Shown here piece after piece: positions 32,146 through 42,437 of a DNA stretch of 64,000 bases. The first letter of the stretch is position 1, and the number at the start of each line of letters is the position of its first letter. Source of the stretch: Cryptomeria japonica (lineage: Eukaryota; Streptophyta; Pinopsida; Cupressales; Cupressaceae); NCBI RefSeq assembly GCF_030272615.1, contig NC_081406.1, positions 471,564,400 through 471,628,399 of the forward strand, read 5' to 3'. The notes under the pieces were generated by a model. The model was not told where the DNA came from and made no database searches. It worked only from the letters and a program-made list of their open reading frames with translations. Position numbers and translations under genes: made by a program.

Positions 32146-33300
32146 TGTTGGCATATGTGCAAGAGTATGATGACATGATGATATTTTATGTTGTCATTGA
32201 TGTCAATATGCTCAGAAGTGAACCGGTATATTGAAGTTAAGCAACTGGCAAAGAGAACCGATATAGTGGTGTAAACTGGTACATGCGCAATAAGTGAAGT
32301 GGTATGCTTGTCCAAGTGAACCGGTATGATGTTGTGAACTGAAACCAGTTTGTCGGAATGAGAACTGGTACATGGAATGTGGTAGGACTACTGGTTGGTA
32401 GTCTTAGCTTCAGGGTTTTTGGTTGAAGTGTTCCAATCCTGTGTGATTCAACCGATGACATTATGTGATGAGTTAGCATTGTAATAGAGATCAGATCATC
32501 TTGCCACGTCAGTCTCATGCACGTGAAGGATCTTGCATGAAGGAGATTGATCCTATCTACCTCGGGAATGTGCAAAGTCTTTGCAAATGGTGGAGAACGC
32601 GTGATGGGTTATCACCTCCATGAAGCGGTGAAGAACGAATGATGGAGAATGTCTTGAGATCTATTCAAGACCGTTGTATTCAAATGCAAAGTGCTCAATG
32701 GTCAGGATTGAACCGATCAATTGCTTAACCCAAGTGTTTAGGGTTTATGCTGCCGACCTATCTGTGTTCTATAAGGTCGATGTTGTGTTTCATGTTGAGG
32801 TTGTTGGCAAATGTTGTGTGTGTATCTAAGTGTAGAGATACGTGATTCTTGCCAGACCAGATAAGAGGATTGATACCTGCCTAGTGTTTGTGCAGAAGGA
32901 AGGAACTAAAGCGGATCTGCATTGGCATTGAGTGCTATTACCAGATCATTGTAATACTTGTTGATCTTTAACTACTTCAATAGTTGGAAAATCCCTTAAC
33001 TGGGTAGCTTTAACCAGCTTGCTGTAAATCCTTTAACAAGGTGACTCAAAGCCGTTGAGTTCATAAAATCCTCTGACAAGGTAACCTCCATAAGGGGTAT
33101 TCTAGCCATCCCTTAACTGGGTGATCCCTAACAGGATTGGTTCCTAACAGAACCTGTTGTAACAGTCTTTAACTGGACTAGGCTCCTAATAGAGTGGACT
33201 TCTAAAGAGTTCAAAAACAACTTGTGGGTATTCATCCCCACCATGAATTTTCCCAGTTGGGTTTCCATGTGAAAAATATGTGTGTCATATGTGATGTCTT

Positions 33301-33758
33301 TGTGAGATTTTGCCAAGATCAAGAGATCAATGAAATGTACAAAATAGAGACACAATATAGGACAAGAATAACTGTATTCTCATCAATAGAAAAATGATCA
33401 ATAACCAAATTCAATAGTTACATACAATGTAGATGAGCTTGCTTATATAGGCAAGGCTAGGGATATGTGAGCACACAAACATGACATGTGGCTCAATAAG
33501 AAACAAGGGTAGGTAGGAAATAGGTGTGGGTAGGTAGGAGAAATAATATAATAGTCCACATGAGGTGGATCACCCACTGAATGTGGAGTGTAACAACAAG
33601 ATCAACACCATAAAAGGTGGAATTTCTCTTACACACACTATCCCAATGTGGCACAAACACCCAAGTGTCTCATACCCAAACTACTATGAAAATGCATTTC
33701 CTAAGTAAACTTAAGTAAGTGTAATAATATCCAAGATGAATAATTATTTACACCAACA
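33301..33758 (-). repeat. LTR of element D, 3' copy in element orientation
   Basis: 458 bp, plus strand TGTGAGATTTTGCC...TTACACCAACA. It is followed on the plus strand by CCCCCCCTTAAGTG, which read on the minus strand is the purine tract before the LTR. Confidence 0.93.
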
Positions 33759-34406
33759 CCCCCCCTTAAGTGCAACTTAGGGGAATGCACTTAAGTCTAC
33801 AATGCAACTAAGCAATGCAAGATGGGTCCCGACTACGAGGCCATGTTAGGTACCCATGTACAAATGCAAATGCATGCAAACCAATGCAATGAAATCTCTC
33901 ACAAAGTGGGGAAAGAGAGAAAAACCCAATGGGAAAAAACCCTCCCCCAAAAGAGAGATGAAAAACATACAAGAGAACTCTCATAGAAGAATGTGAAGGA
34001 CAAAACCCCATGTGAGGAAAAAGTCCCCCCCATATGAGAGAAGAGAAGCTAGGAAGCCCCCCCTCAATGTAGAATCTGCACCAATGATAGAAGCTCGATG
34101 TATGAAGAAACTGCTCCACGAACGTTGAACAACATTCCTCCCCTTAGGAAGAAACAAAACAAAAGGTGTATCCATGAAGTCTCCCCAATCATGAAGGGAA
34201 GATATATGAAGAAGACTCATGATGAAAGGAATCTCTGAAAACTGCTCAAGTGTTCCCATGTCGATGTTGAAAGATACCCCCTCCAAAGGTGGTAAACTGT
34301 GCCACACTACTGAAAAAGGCACTCCAAGATCTAGTGGAGATGGATGTAGAACATGTCCCAAAGACTCACATGTCTCCTCAAAAAATAAAGAGACCTCCTC
34401 CAACTG
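33759..34406 (-). pseudogene. Region downstream of the gag-protease ORF of element D
   Basis: In the same frame as gag-protease, immediately after its TAG (34407-34409), about 140 further codons are open to 33981 (LEEVSLFFEETCESLGH, WGDFMDTPFVLFLPKGRNVV). I do not recognise a domain. It may be a relic of pol spacer sequence or chance. From 33980 to the polypurine tract (33759-33772) nothing is recognised. Confidence 0.35.
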
Positions 34407-36254
34407 CTATACATAAGTATCCACAATCATGTCAACCTTGAAAGAATGATCATGTAGAGAATGAACAAGAGGGTCAGAGTGTGCCCTCGCAACAATCGAA
34501 GAAGGATCACCTTCATCAAAGAGAAGATCAATGTCATCAATGATGTCTCCCAAATCTGCAATGTAGGATTCCACAAACAAACCTGCAATATCTGTCAAGT
34601 AATCATCCCATGAATCTGAAGCTGGAAGACAATGAATATCCTGCTGCACTGAATCACATGAAGGCAAAACTGTCACACTATCCACATCATCAGGTGCAAT
34701 AGGTGATGTGATATCAATATGAGGAGATGAAATACAAGACTCAAGAACGGGGTCACATGTGAGAATCCCCATGTTCAAGTGCCCAAAGTTCTCCTCAAAA
34801 TTTGAACCATCACAAGAAGTGTGATCATAATGTGTAGAATCATCAAATGTGAAATCATTATCATCAACACAATCTGAAAAGGAGTATAACCGAGATGCAT
34901 GTTCAACCACCCCAGTCGCAATGATAGCTCTAGTCTCCAAGTCTCTAATGAAAACTGAGTCAGGTGTGAACTCCACAACTCTCTTAGTTGCGCCATGTGT
35001 GATTTGATAGATAGAAAGGAGATTGTTTGTCAAGTGGGGTACACACAACACATCATTGAAGGAGTTATCCCCAATGTCAATAGATCCTTTCCCAATCACA
35101 TCCATGTATGTATGATTGCCCATCAAAATCTGTGGCATGGTGCAAGGCTCAAATGTAGAGAACATAGACTGTGAAGATGCCATATGATGAGAAGCCCCTG
35201 AATCTAGAAGCCATCTCTCTGAATCATGACTGATAGTAGCACATAGAGCTTTTCCTTTTCTTGTTCCAAAAGAGTGAGTCTTTCCAATTGTAGAAGCCAT
35301 GAATGCTTGCCCTTTTCCTTTTGAATGTGAGGAAGTGGAAGTTGATGAATCATCCTTCTTGTAGACTTTAGGCAAATCAATGTTATGCTTTTTGATGATA
35401 TGTGTAAGCTCATCAATCTTCTTAGAATGGCAACGATGCTCCTCATGACCAATCTTTTTACAATAAGCACAAGTAGGTCTCTCCCTCTTTGGTGAATTAC
35501 CTCTCTTGGAAGAGGATGAATCTCCTTGTTGTGGAGAAGATGGTGCTTTTTCTTTAGGCTTTGATTGCCATTTCTTCTTGTTTGAGTTGTCCTTTCCTTG
35601 ATTTCCTTTGTTCCCTTGATTTGCCACTAATGCTTGAGACTTAGAAGCCTTAAGAATGCCCATGCTTATCAACTTAGTTTGTTCCATCATCAAAATTTCA
35701 TTGAAAGCATCAAATGTAGGCATTGTGTAGCTTGAACTCATTGTCATCCTATGGGTTTGGAAACTAGAAACAAATGCTGCATATTCTTGTGGAAGCTTGC
35801 CTATCAAGTTGAATATCAATTGAGTATCCTTTTTATCAATGCCACAATCTTTGAGTTGTGCCCTCAACTCATTTGCCTTAGTGACATAATCTTGTATAGT
35901 ATCAAAGTTCTTGGGATCTAACATGGTGAGATCACTATCTATTTGATATCCCCTAATCTCATCAACTTGACCATACAAGTCTTGAAACTTTTGCCAAGCA
36001 TCCTTGATTAGAATACACTTCTCAATATGAAAAATGAGATCCTTTGATACATACTTTCTTAAGGTACCAATTGCCATGATATTTTTAGTGAGCCAATCCA
36101 AGTGACCAACTGGATCAACCTTAGGATCAGCTGGAGCAACAATAGTTCCATCAATGTAATGAGTGAGTCCTTTTTCTATAAGTTTACTCCATGCATCAAT
36201 TTTCCAAGTAGCATAATTATGAGGAGTTAAGAGAGGAAACTTAGAAGAACCCAT
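34407..36254 (-). CDS. gag-protease ORF of element D
   Basis: 615 codons from ATG 36254 (MGSSKFPLLTPHNYATWKID) without an internal stop. The gag core includes HYIDGTIVAPADPKVDP, WQKFQDLYGQVDEIRGYQID and LRAQLKDCGIDKKDTQLIF. A Lys/Ser/Gln-rich linker leads to the zinc knuckle CAYCKKIGHEEHRC (CX2CX4HX4C). The protease has RWLLDSGASHHMASSQ, MGNHTYMDVIGKGSIDIG and LCVPHLTNNLLSIYQI. GAG-pre-integrase begins (FIRDLETRAIIATGVV, ASRLYSFSD) but then changes into an unusual acidic tail of about 160 residues (DDNDFTFDDSTHYD, DIIDDIDLLFDEGD). The intact frame while pol is absent suggests it may supply or co-assemble with gag. An upstream in-frame extension to 36320 exists without ATG. Confidence 0.88.
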   Translation of the reverse strand: MGSSKFPLLTPHNYATWKIDAWSKLIEKGLTHYIDGTIVAPADPKVDPVGHLDWLTKNIMAIGTLRKYVSKDLIFHIEKCILIKDAWQKFQDLYGQVDEIRGYQIDSDLTMLDPKNFDTIQDYVTKANELRAQLKDCGIDKKDTQLIFNLIGKLPQEYAAFVSSFQTHRMTMSSSYTMPTFDAFNEILMMEQTKLISMGILKASKSQALVANQGNKGNQGKDNSNKKKWQSKPKEKAPSSPQQGDSSSSKRGNSPKRERPTCAYCKKIGHEEHRCHSKKIDELTHIIKKHNIDLPKVYKKDDSSTSTSSHSKGKGQAFMASTIGKTHSFGTRKGKALCATISHDSERWLLDSGASHHMASSQSMFSTFEPCTMPQILMGNHTYMDVIGKGSIDIGDNSFNDVLCVPHLTNNLLSIYQITHGATKRVVEFTPDSVFIRDLETRAIIATGVVEHASRLYSFSDCVDDNDFTFDDSTHYDHTSCDGSNFEENFGHLNMGILTCDPVLESCISSPHIDITSPIAPDDVDSVTVLPSCDSVQQDIHCLPASDSWDDYLTDIAGLFVESYIADLGDIIDDIDLLFDEGDPSSIVARAHSDPLVHSLHDHSFKVDMIVDTYV

Positions 36255-37727
36255 AGCAGCAAAAAGGAAGGAACACAAGAGCACAAAAGCACAAGAGACA
36301 CCCCCCCCAAATTCACTCAATCAAAGTACCCCCCCCAAAGTGATGATTTTGGCACTTTATACTTAGTGCGATTACAATGAGCCACTTGCAAAACAAGGCA
36401 AAGTGGACTTATGATGAAAATTTTACAACTTCTCAAATGAGATACAAGAGACTTCAATCAATAGTGCAATGAATGTAACTGAGATTCAAGCAAATATACA
36501 AGTACCAAGAGAGCCAAAAATGGCCAAAATCTGAAAGTACAATTTCTACTTACAATGGCATCAATCTGATAGCATCATGTGAAAGTAGACGAAAAAATAC
36601 GCACTTTCAAAAAAAATGGCACTTGAAAAGGAGGTCGTATGACCCCAAATGAAGCCTCTGAAGTTGCAAAAACTGGGATTACTCAGGTACAATCACCAAA
36701 AACTGCATTTTCTGAAAAATCAGTGCATCAAAATCAAAAAATTTCTTCACCACTACGGAGAGCATGAAATTCTAGCCCATTTCAAAAAATATTGCACCCA
36801 AAGAGGAGCAAAAATGAGCAAGTTATGGCCATTTGAAGTTGAATTGCAAAATCAAAAAGCTCAATGAGAGGGGCCTGCAAATTTTTTGAAAAATGCTGAT
36901 GTGGCGCTGATGTCTGCAAGTCACTGGGTTAAATTTGACAGCTGCATGACCATCGCAAAACTTCACCTCCTTGCTGACTGGGCGTCCGTACTGTACGGAC
37001 AACTGACGTGGCAGATTGAGGTTGGTCTATACGGACACGTGGCAGTGATGACTCGACTGTACGGAGGATCTGATATGGTGTTCCTGTGTGGCAAATTGAG
37101 TGGAAGTACGGATGCCAACATGTCGCTGAGGCAAATGAAATAGTGCCATGTGTGGATGAGGTGGCGGGACGCGTGGAAGGCCGGTGGTGGCAGGTGGGCC
37201 GCTGGTGGCGGTAGCCGGTGGCGCGGTGCAGAGGACCGGTGGGAGAAGCAGCTGGTGGCGGGATCCGGGTGCGTCGTCCAGAGCGGGAACAACTGCAGGT
37301 GGCGCTGTCAGGTGAGCGTGCGAAGGACCGGCGGGACAGGACGTGGCGGCGACGTCGGCGACGGGTACAGGTATGCGACCTGCACTCAAATACTCTGCGG
37401 TACGGGGGTCACGAGGGGGGTCCGCGGACCCCCCAAAAAATTGCTTTTTTTATTTTTTTTATTTTTTTTATTTTTTCTGACTTTTCAATTTTTTTGATTT
37501 TTTTTGAAATATAAATAAAAAAATTTGAAAATCCGTACAATACTAGCAAAATTGATGAAAATTTTTTTCTCACCAAAATAGGCCGACTTTATAACCAAAA
37601 TTCATGGAAACGGCGTTCTGGACGCAATGGCAAGGTCGGATCTGGTCTAGGACGCCTCCAAAAGATGCTGCTCCTCAGATCTGCCTCTTGACGTCGCAAT
37701 AATGCCTCTTCAAGACGAATCAATAAA
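36255..37727 (-). other. Leader of element D
   Basis: About 1.47 kb between the primer site and gag. It contains a GC-rich stretch (37140-37440) full of GGTGGCG-type repeats, poly-T/A runs at 37440-37520, and three copies of a TCCGTAC/TCCGTAT motif (minus strand) near 36985-37065. The GC-rich part gives open frames in several phases, a composition effect. No gene recognised. Confidence 0.6.
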
Positions 37728-37748
37728 GCCCCAATGGCTCTGATACCA
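37728..37748 (-). other. Primer binding site of element D, tRNA-iMet
   Basis: Minus strand TGGTATCAGAGCCATTGGGG begins at the base adjoining the LTR. This is the exact standard copia site and sets the element on the minus strand. Confidence 0.9.
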
Positions 37749-38207
37749 TGTGAGATTTTGCCAAGATCAAGAGCTCAATGAAATGTACAAAATAGAGACA
37801 CAATATAGGACAAGAATAAATTGTATTCTCATCAATAGAAAAATGATCAATAACCAAATTCAATAGTTACATACAATGTAGATGAGCTTGCTTATATAGG
37901 CAAGGCTAGGGATATGTGAGCACACAAACATGAAATGTGGCTCAATAAGAACCAAGGGTAGGTAGGAAATAGGTGTGGGTAGGTAGGAGAAATAATATAA
38001 TAGTCCACATGAGGTGGATCACCCACTAAATGTGGAGTGTAACAACAAGATCAACACCATAAAAGGTGGAATTTCTCCTACACACACTATCCCAATGTGG
38101 CACAAACACCCAAGTGTCTTATACCCAAACTACTATGAAAATACATTTCCTAAGTAAACTTAAGTAAGTGTAATAATATCCAAGATGAATAATTATTTAC
38201 ACCAACA
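37749..38207 (-). repeat. LTR of element D, 5' copy in element orientation
   Basis: 459 bp, near-identical to 33301-33758, followed by the duplicated GTCTT at 38208-38212. Confidence 0.93.
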
Positions 38208-38557
38208 GTCTTTTTCATGTGATGCTTTGTTATTTTCTGTCAAGTGGTGAATCATGTTATGCTAGTAAATTATTGTGTCTCTGATGATAGATTATCTGTT
38301 TATGCATAAGGACAAAGTGGAAATGAGGAAGTAGGTTGTGTGGAAAGCTAAGAAGATTGACTGGTTCATGTCTTTCACAGTTGCACTGTGTTTAACTGGT
38401 AGTAGTCTAGTTTGGACCGGTGTTAGGGATTGCCAGTAGTTTACAGTCTGCAATCAAACCGGTTCAGGAGAAGTTTTAAGTTTGTGCCTATACTGATTCA
38501 CCCCCCCCTCTCAGTACCGGTTTGGTACTCACTTTTCATCATTGAGTTATCAATTAT

Positions 38558-39515
38558 AAACATATATAAATCATGTATATATATACATGTACACATATGT
38601 ACATATTTCAAAGATATTATTTTTTTATCATGTGCTTAGATATATACGTATGTATTTTCTTGTGTAGGGATAGAGTTCAGGAGGACAAGGCCTACTGGTA
38701 CATAGCAAGGTTGAATCTATGTGTCATAGACATATTAGAAATCCTTGAATATTTTTAGATGATTTTACATGCATTCACACTTGTAACATGTATTATATTT
38801 TGTTATATGTTTTATGTTTTACGTGCAATGATTGGGTATTCCTAAGCATTGATGTATTATATTGTGTTATATTGCTGGTTTCTTTTTCTTTCCACATGAA
38901 GAAATATAATTCTTAAACCATAATGAACATGCCTAGTCATTTTAAAATGAGCAAAGGAAATTTTTCACTTCATCCACATTGTGTACACTAAATTACTCTA
39001 TTTGTTAAATCCAAGTATTTAAAATTTATGCATTCACTTGACATTCAAAGCTCTTAATATCTACATTGGTTTCAACTATAATTTGGGTAGTTTTTGTTCT
39101 TACTTCATACTCTCATTCTTTTCAATTGTAATCATTGCTACTCTTTTCTTCCTCTTGGTCGTCTCTAATGTCAAACATCTTTGCCAAACTTCAACTAGGA
39201 ATATGATAGATGATTGATCCTAGGCCATTTGAGTTTGTTATCTTCATATTTTCTACTATTATTGAGTCACTCATTGTTGATGCTTCATCAACTATGCTGC
39301 CTAACTCTCCAAGCCTGAAACTCTTTTGCATTCAAATTACCCATTTTGAGATCTTGGCTTATGTATTGTTGTTGCATGCTTGAATTTGTGATTTGTAAGT
39401 GACAATGCTTAATCCACATGAATCACACTTTTGGTGACATGTGTCCATAATTATTTTTGATAACCGCCATCAATTTTGGTTGCTAGTTAATGTATACATT
39501 TCCAGCTTAAAAGGG
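38558..39515. other. Intergenic, nothing recognised
   Basis: AT-rich flank of element C; it continues the DNA left of 26231. ATATATACATGTAC-type microsatellite at 38560-38600. No coding signal. Confidence 0.6.
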
Positions 39516-41950
39516 TGTAATGCCTTCCTAACCCTAGCCTAAATGAAGTGATATTTGGTACTAATTCATGCTTTAGGCGCTAGATAGTTGAATAATATTA
39601 ATGAATGTAATTTTACGTTAATTGCTTAAATAATATTTAAATTGAAAGTGTATTGTAAAACATGTGTATGTATTGTGGGCTTTCCTAAACTATGATTATT
39701 AGGCTTCAATTCATGAACAGATATAAAGAGAATGACATTGTATCATTCAAATACAAAAAGAATGAATGTGATGTTAGAATCCTCATATGGTGATCAATGA
39801 TGCTTCAAATATGTACATGTATATTGAATAGGTATGCTTAATGTGTGTGTGTGTGTGTTTAAGTGGCTATACGTACAAGGTATTGACTCCACTTGGTTCC
39901 ATAGGTAGGAGCATACTTGATGGTGGCTAGGTGGAGGTGTCACATTGGTCATAACCATTTAACCTTACACATTCTACTCAATTCAAGTGCAAGTACCTAT
40001 TCATTTTACCCATGTTGACCTAGATTCCACCATTGATATGATTCTATAAGGCCCAACCATTTGTAAATGCCCATTATATGTTTGTGTTTCAACATTTGGT
40101 TATATTTACTTTTCGGTAAATTTGATAATAGCAAATATGTTTTCATGTATTTCGATAAATTGAATTTGCTTGGATGAAATTAATTTATTTTATTTTTGAA
40201 AAGCTTATGGGATAGGGATGTTTATCTATAGTTAATTTAACTGTATGTATTAAATTATTACATATATGTGTTTTCTTTATATTTGAATTAAAAATTAAAT
40301 TATAATAAATATTTAAATAATAGTTTAAATTATCTTTGATCATAGAAGTCTTTGATGAGTTAAAAGAGCATTTTATGTCTAATGTGTTATTTTCATAAAT
40401 TGAGAAAAATATATTTAATTTAATTATTTTAAAAAATTATGGAGTGGTAATGTGTATTTACACTCAATTTAATTAGATAAATAGATATTTGTCAATAATA
40501 ATGTTAAAAGGTTACATTTTGTAAACTAGAAACTATAGAGTTTAAATTTAATAAAGATAAAGAAATAAGAAAAGAGAAAAGAGGATTAAAAGAGAAAAAG
40601 AAAGAGCATTTTTCACTCATTCTTATTTTTAGAAGGAATTGCTCTCCAAATCCTCTTCTTGCCCAATTTTTCAAAATTGGTTTGTGAATGCAAATGTGAA
40701 TGAATTTTGATGGGGTTTGAAGCAGTTGGCTAAGAATGGGTAGGAGAGCATGCTTGTACATTGTGTTTAAAGAATTCTTTCATTTCAATTTTTTTTGGCA
40801 AAAATTGAGATAGTTTTCTCGTATCTTTTTATTTGGGAATTATTTCTCAAGTTGAATGCTTGGAATAGGATTGAGGGAAGGTTAGGATCTCCCAATGCCT
40901 TTCATTTTGCAATTTTTCATTATGCATAATTTATTGTGTAAAAATTTTGAGAAAATTTCCCAAAATATTGTTATGCTCCCAAATTTTTAAGAATTTGATT
41001 CAAACATGAATTTTATTTGAAAAGAATGTTTTTGTGCATATTTAGAACCAAAGGGTATCTTTCATTTTTTGAAATTTTGAAAAATTTTCAAGCCATTTTA
41101 ATAGTAGTTTTGATAAATTTCTCATTTTTAGTGCACTTGGAAAAATGAGAAATTTGAATATTTATCGTGAAATTTATCTTTTTATAACGTGGAAATAATA
41201 ATTGACCTTATGCAATTTCAAATTAAACCTATTAGAATAATGTCAAAATTATTGTCGTAAAATGCTTTTGGACATTGTTTTCATGCCTTGTTTAAAACTG
41301 GGAAAACTTGAATATTTCATTGAATTATGATGCTTGGAAATGGGAAATCGTATGTGTGGTTCATAAAATGTTAAAAGTTATCCATGGAAACATGTTTATT
41401 TCATAAATACGTGTGGTTGTGCATTGATTTTTGTGCCACTTGTTAGTTTTGAGAATGTAATTTGTTTCTGATTCGGTCTTCCATTCTTGAGCTACTCTTT
41501 GGAATTTGGTTGGTATTCCACCCTCTATGGTCATTGGTGACCGATATCTTAGTATTAATAACTTGCCTCATCTATTGGGAGGGGTATAATAGTACCCTTC
41601 TTGGTGAGTACATGAGGTCATTATGATCACTTTACTTTTCTCACTTCCTAGAGTTAGCTCATTGGATGTTGAGTTAGTCCATATATTTTATTTAGTTGGG
41701 AATGTGATTTTGATGCATACTTGGATGCTATGTTTATATTGTGATTGGTGTGAGTGTATTTCTTTCCCCAATGTGTTTGGTGTGCATTTATTTGGGCCCT
41801 GTTACATCTCCAAGCCTAGTGGGAGTGGATCTTTTGATTCCATGTGGTAGGGTGGCGTGGAACCACCATTGGGGACTGAAGATTCAAAGATCATGGTTTG
41901 AATTGGCTCTTTGATACTTCCCTTCTTGAAATTACTTTATGTATATAATA
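39516..41950 (+). repeat. Decayed long LTR related to those of element E
   Basis: TGTAATGCCTTCC at 39516 resembles the LTR starts at 42438 and 54842. The block TATTGACTCCACTTGGTTCC near 39880 lies at nearly the same offset (about 360 bp) as the corresponding block in the other three LTRs. Further similarity includes TTGTTCAAAATTGG-like DNA near 40670 and GTGGAACCACCATTGGGG near 41860. The end is not recognisable and the copy is probably truncated before the ~5-kb length of its relative. Confidence 0.5.
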
Positions 41951-42437
41951 TTTGTGAGGTAGGAAAATAGGTAAAGCATCAAAATCTAAGTTATGCAACC
42001 ACAAAACATAACAAGCTAAGAAATGATCCTATCACATTCAATAAAGGAATGGAAATCGAACATCAAAAGAAATTGCAAACTAAAATGCGGATGTTGCCTC
42101 CATTGACCTCCATTGTTTCTCTTTTTCCTCCAAATTATGTTGGTTTCACCTACAAAATACAAGTGTGAGGAAGAAAGCAAGGTTGCAAATGAGTTAGACA
42201 ACGTGAGGATATTCAAGAAGTGGTTGAGATTGATTGAAAAGAGAAGTCAATTTATAGACAAATTATCTCCAAAATTGATGAGCATTTGAAAAGGGCAACA
42301 TATTGGAAATTTAGCATGATTATGACAAACTTATGACAAATTGGACGACCAATTTCATGACAAGTTGCTATGTGAAAATATGACAAATTGAGAGAAATTT
42401 AGGCCTCCAAATTATGACAAATTGGCCACAAAAATAG

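Larger units (their letters stand above)
33301..38207 (-). mobile_element. Element D: copia-type retrotransposon with gag-protease only
   Basis: A 4907-bp minus-strand element inside the 3' LTR of C, flanked by GTCTT on both sides. It has two LTRs of 458-459 bp that by eye differ at about 2% of positions, a perfect tRNA-iMet primer site, a long leader and one gag-protease ORF. There is no integrase, RT or RNase H. It would depend on an autonomous copia element for replication. The structure is like the TR-GAG class of non-autonomous elements, here with a protease as well. Confidence 0.92.
26236..38552 (+). mobile_element. Element C: Ty1/copia retrotransposon, complete but decayed, 3' LTR split by element D
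   Basis: Termini TGTTGGCATATG (26236) and GAGTTATCA (38552), flanked by ATTAT at 26231-26235 and 38553-38557. Domain order gag, protease, integrase, RT, RNase H identifies Ty1/copia. Without element D (33301-38207) and its 5-bp duplication the element would be about 7.4 kb. The LTRs differ by many substitutions and several indels, so this is older than element D. Confidence 0.93.
32146..38552 (+). repeat. 3' LTR of element C, interrupted by element D
   Basis: LTR sequence runs 32146-33300, stops at the duplicated GTCTT (33296-33300), and resumes after the second GTCTT (38208-38212) to 38552. About 1.5 kb of LTR is present. Compared with the 5' LTR it lacks part of the AACAGGGTTTAACCC region near 33090 and has an extra ~26 bp near 32480. 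Confidence 0.92.

Noticed and set aside
37027-37497. Overlapping open frames in a GC-rich block of element D on both strands
   Set aside because: Low-complexity GGTGGCG composition keeps all frames open; no domain and no homologous start.
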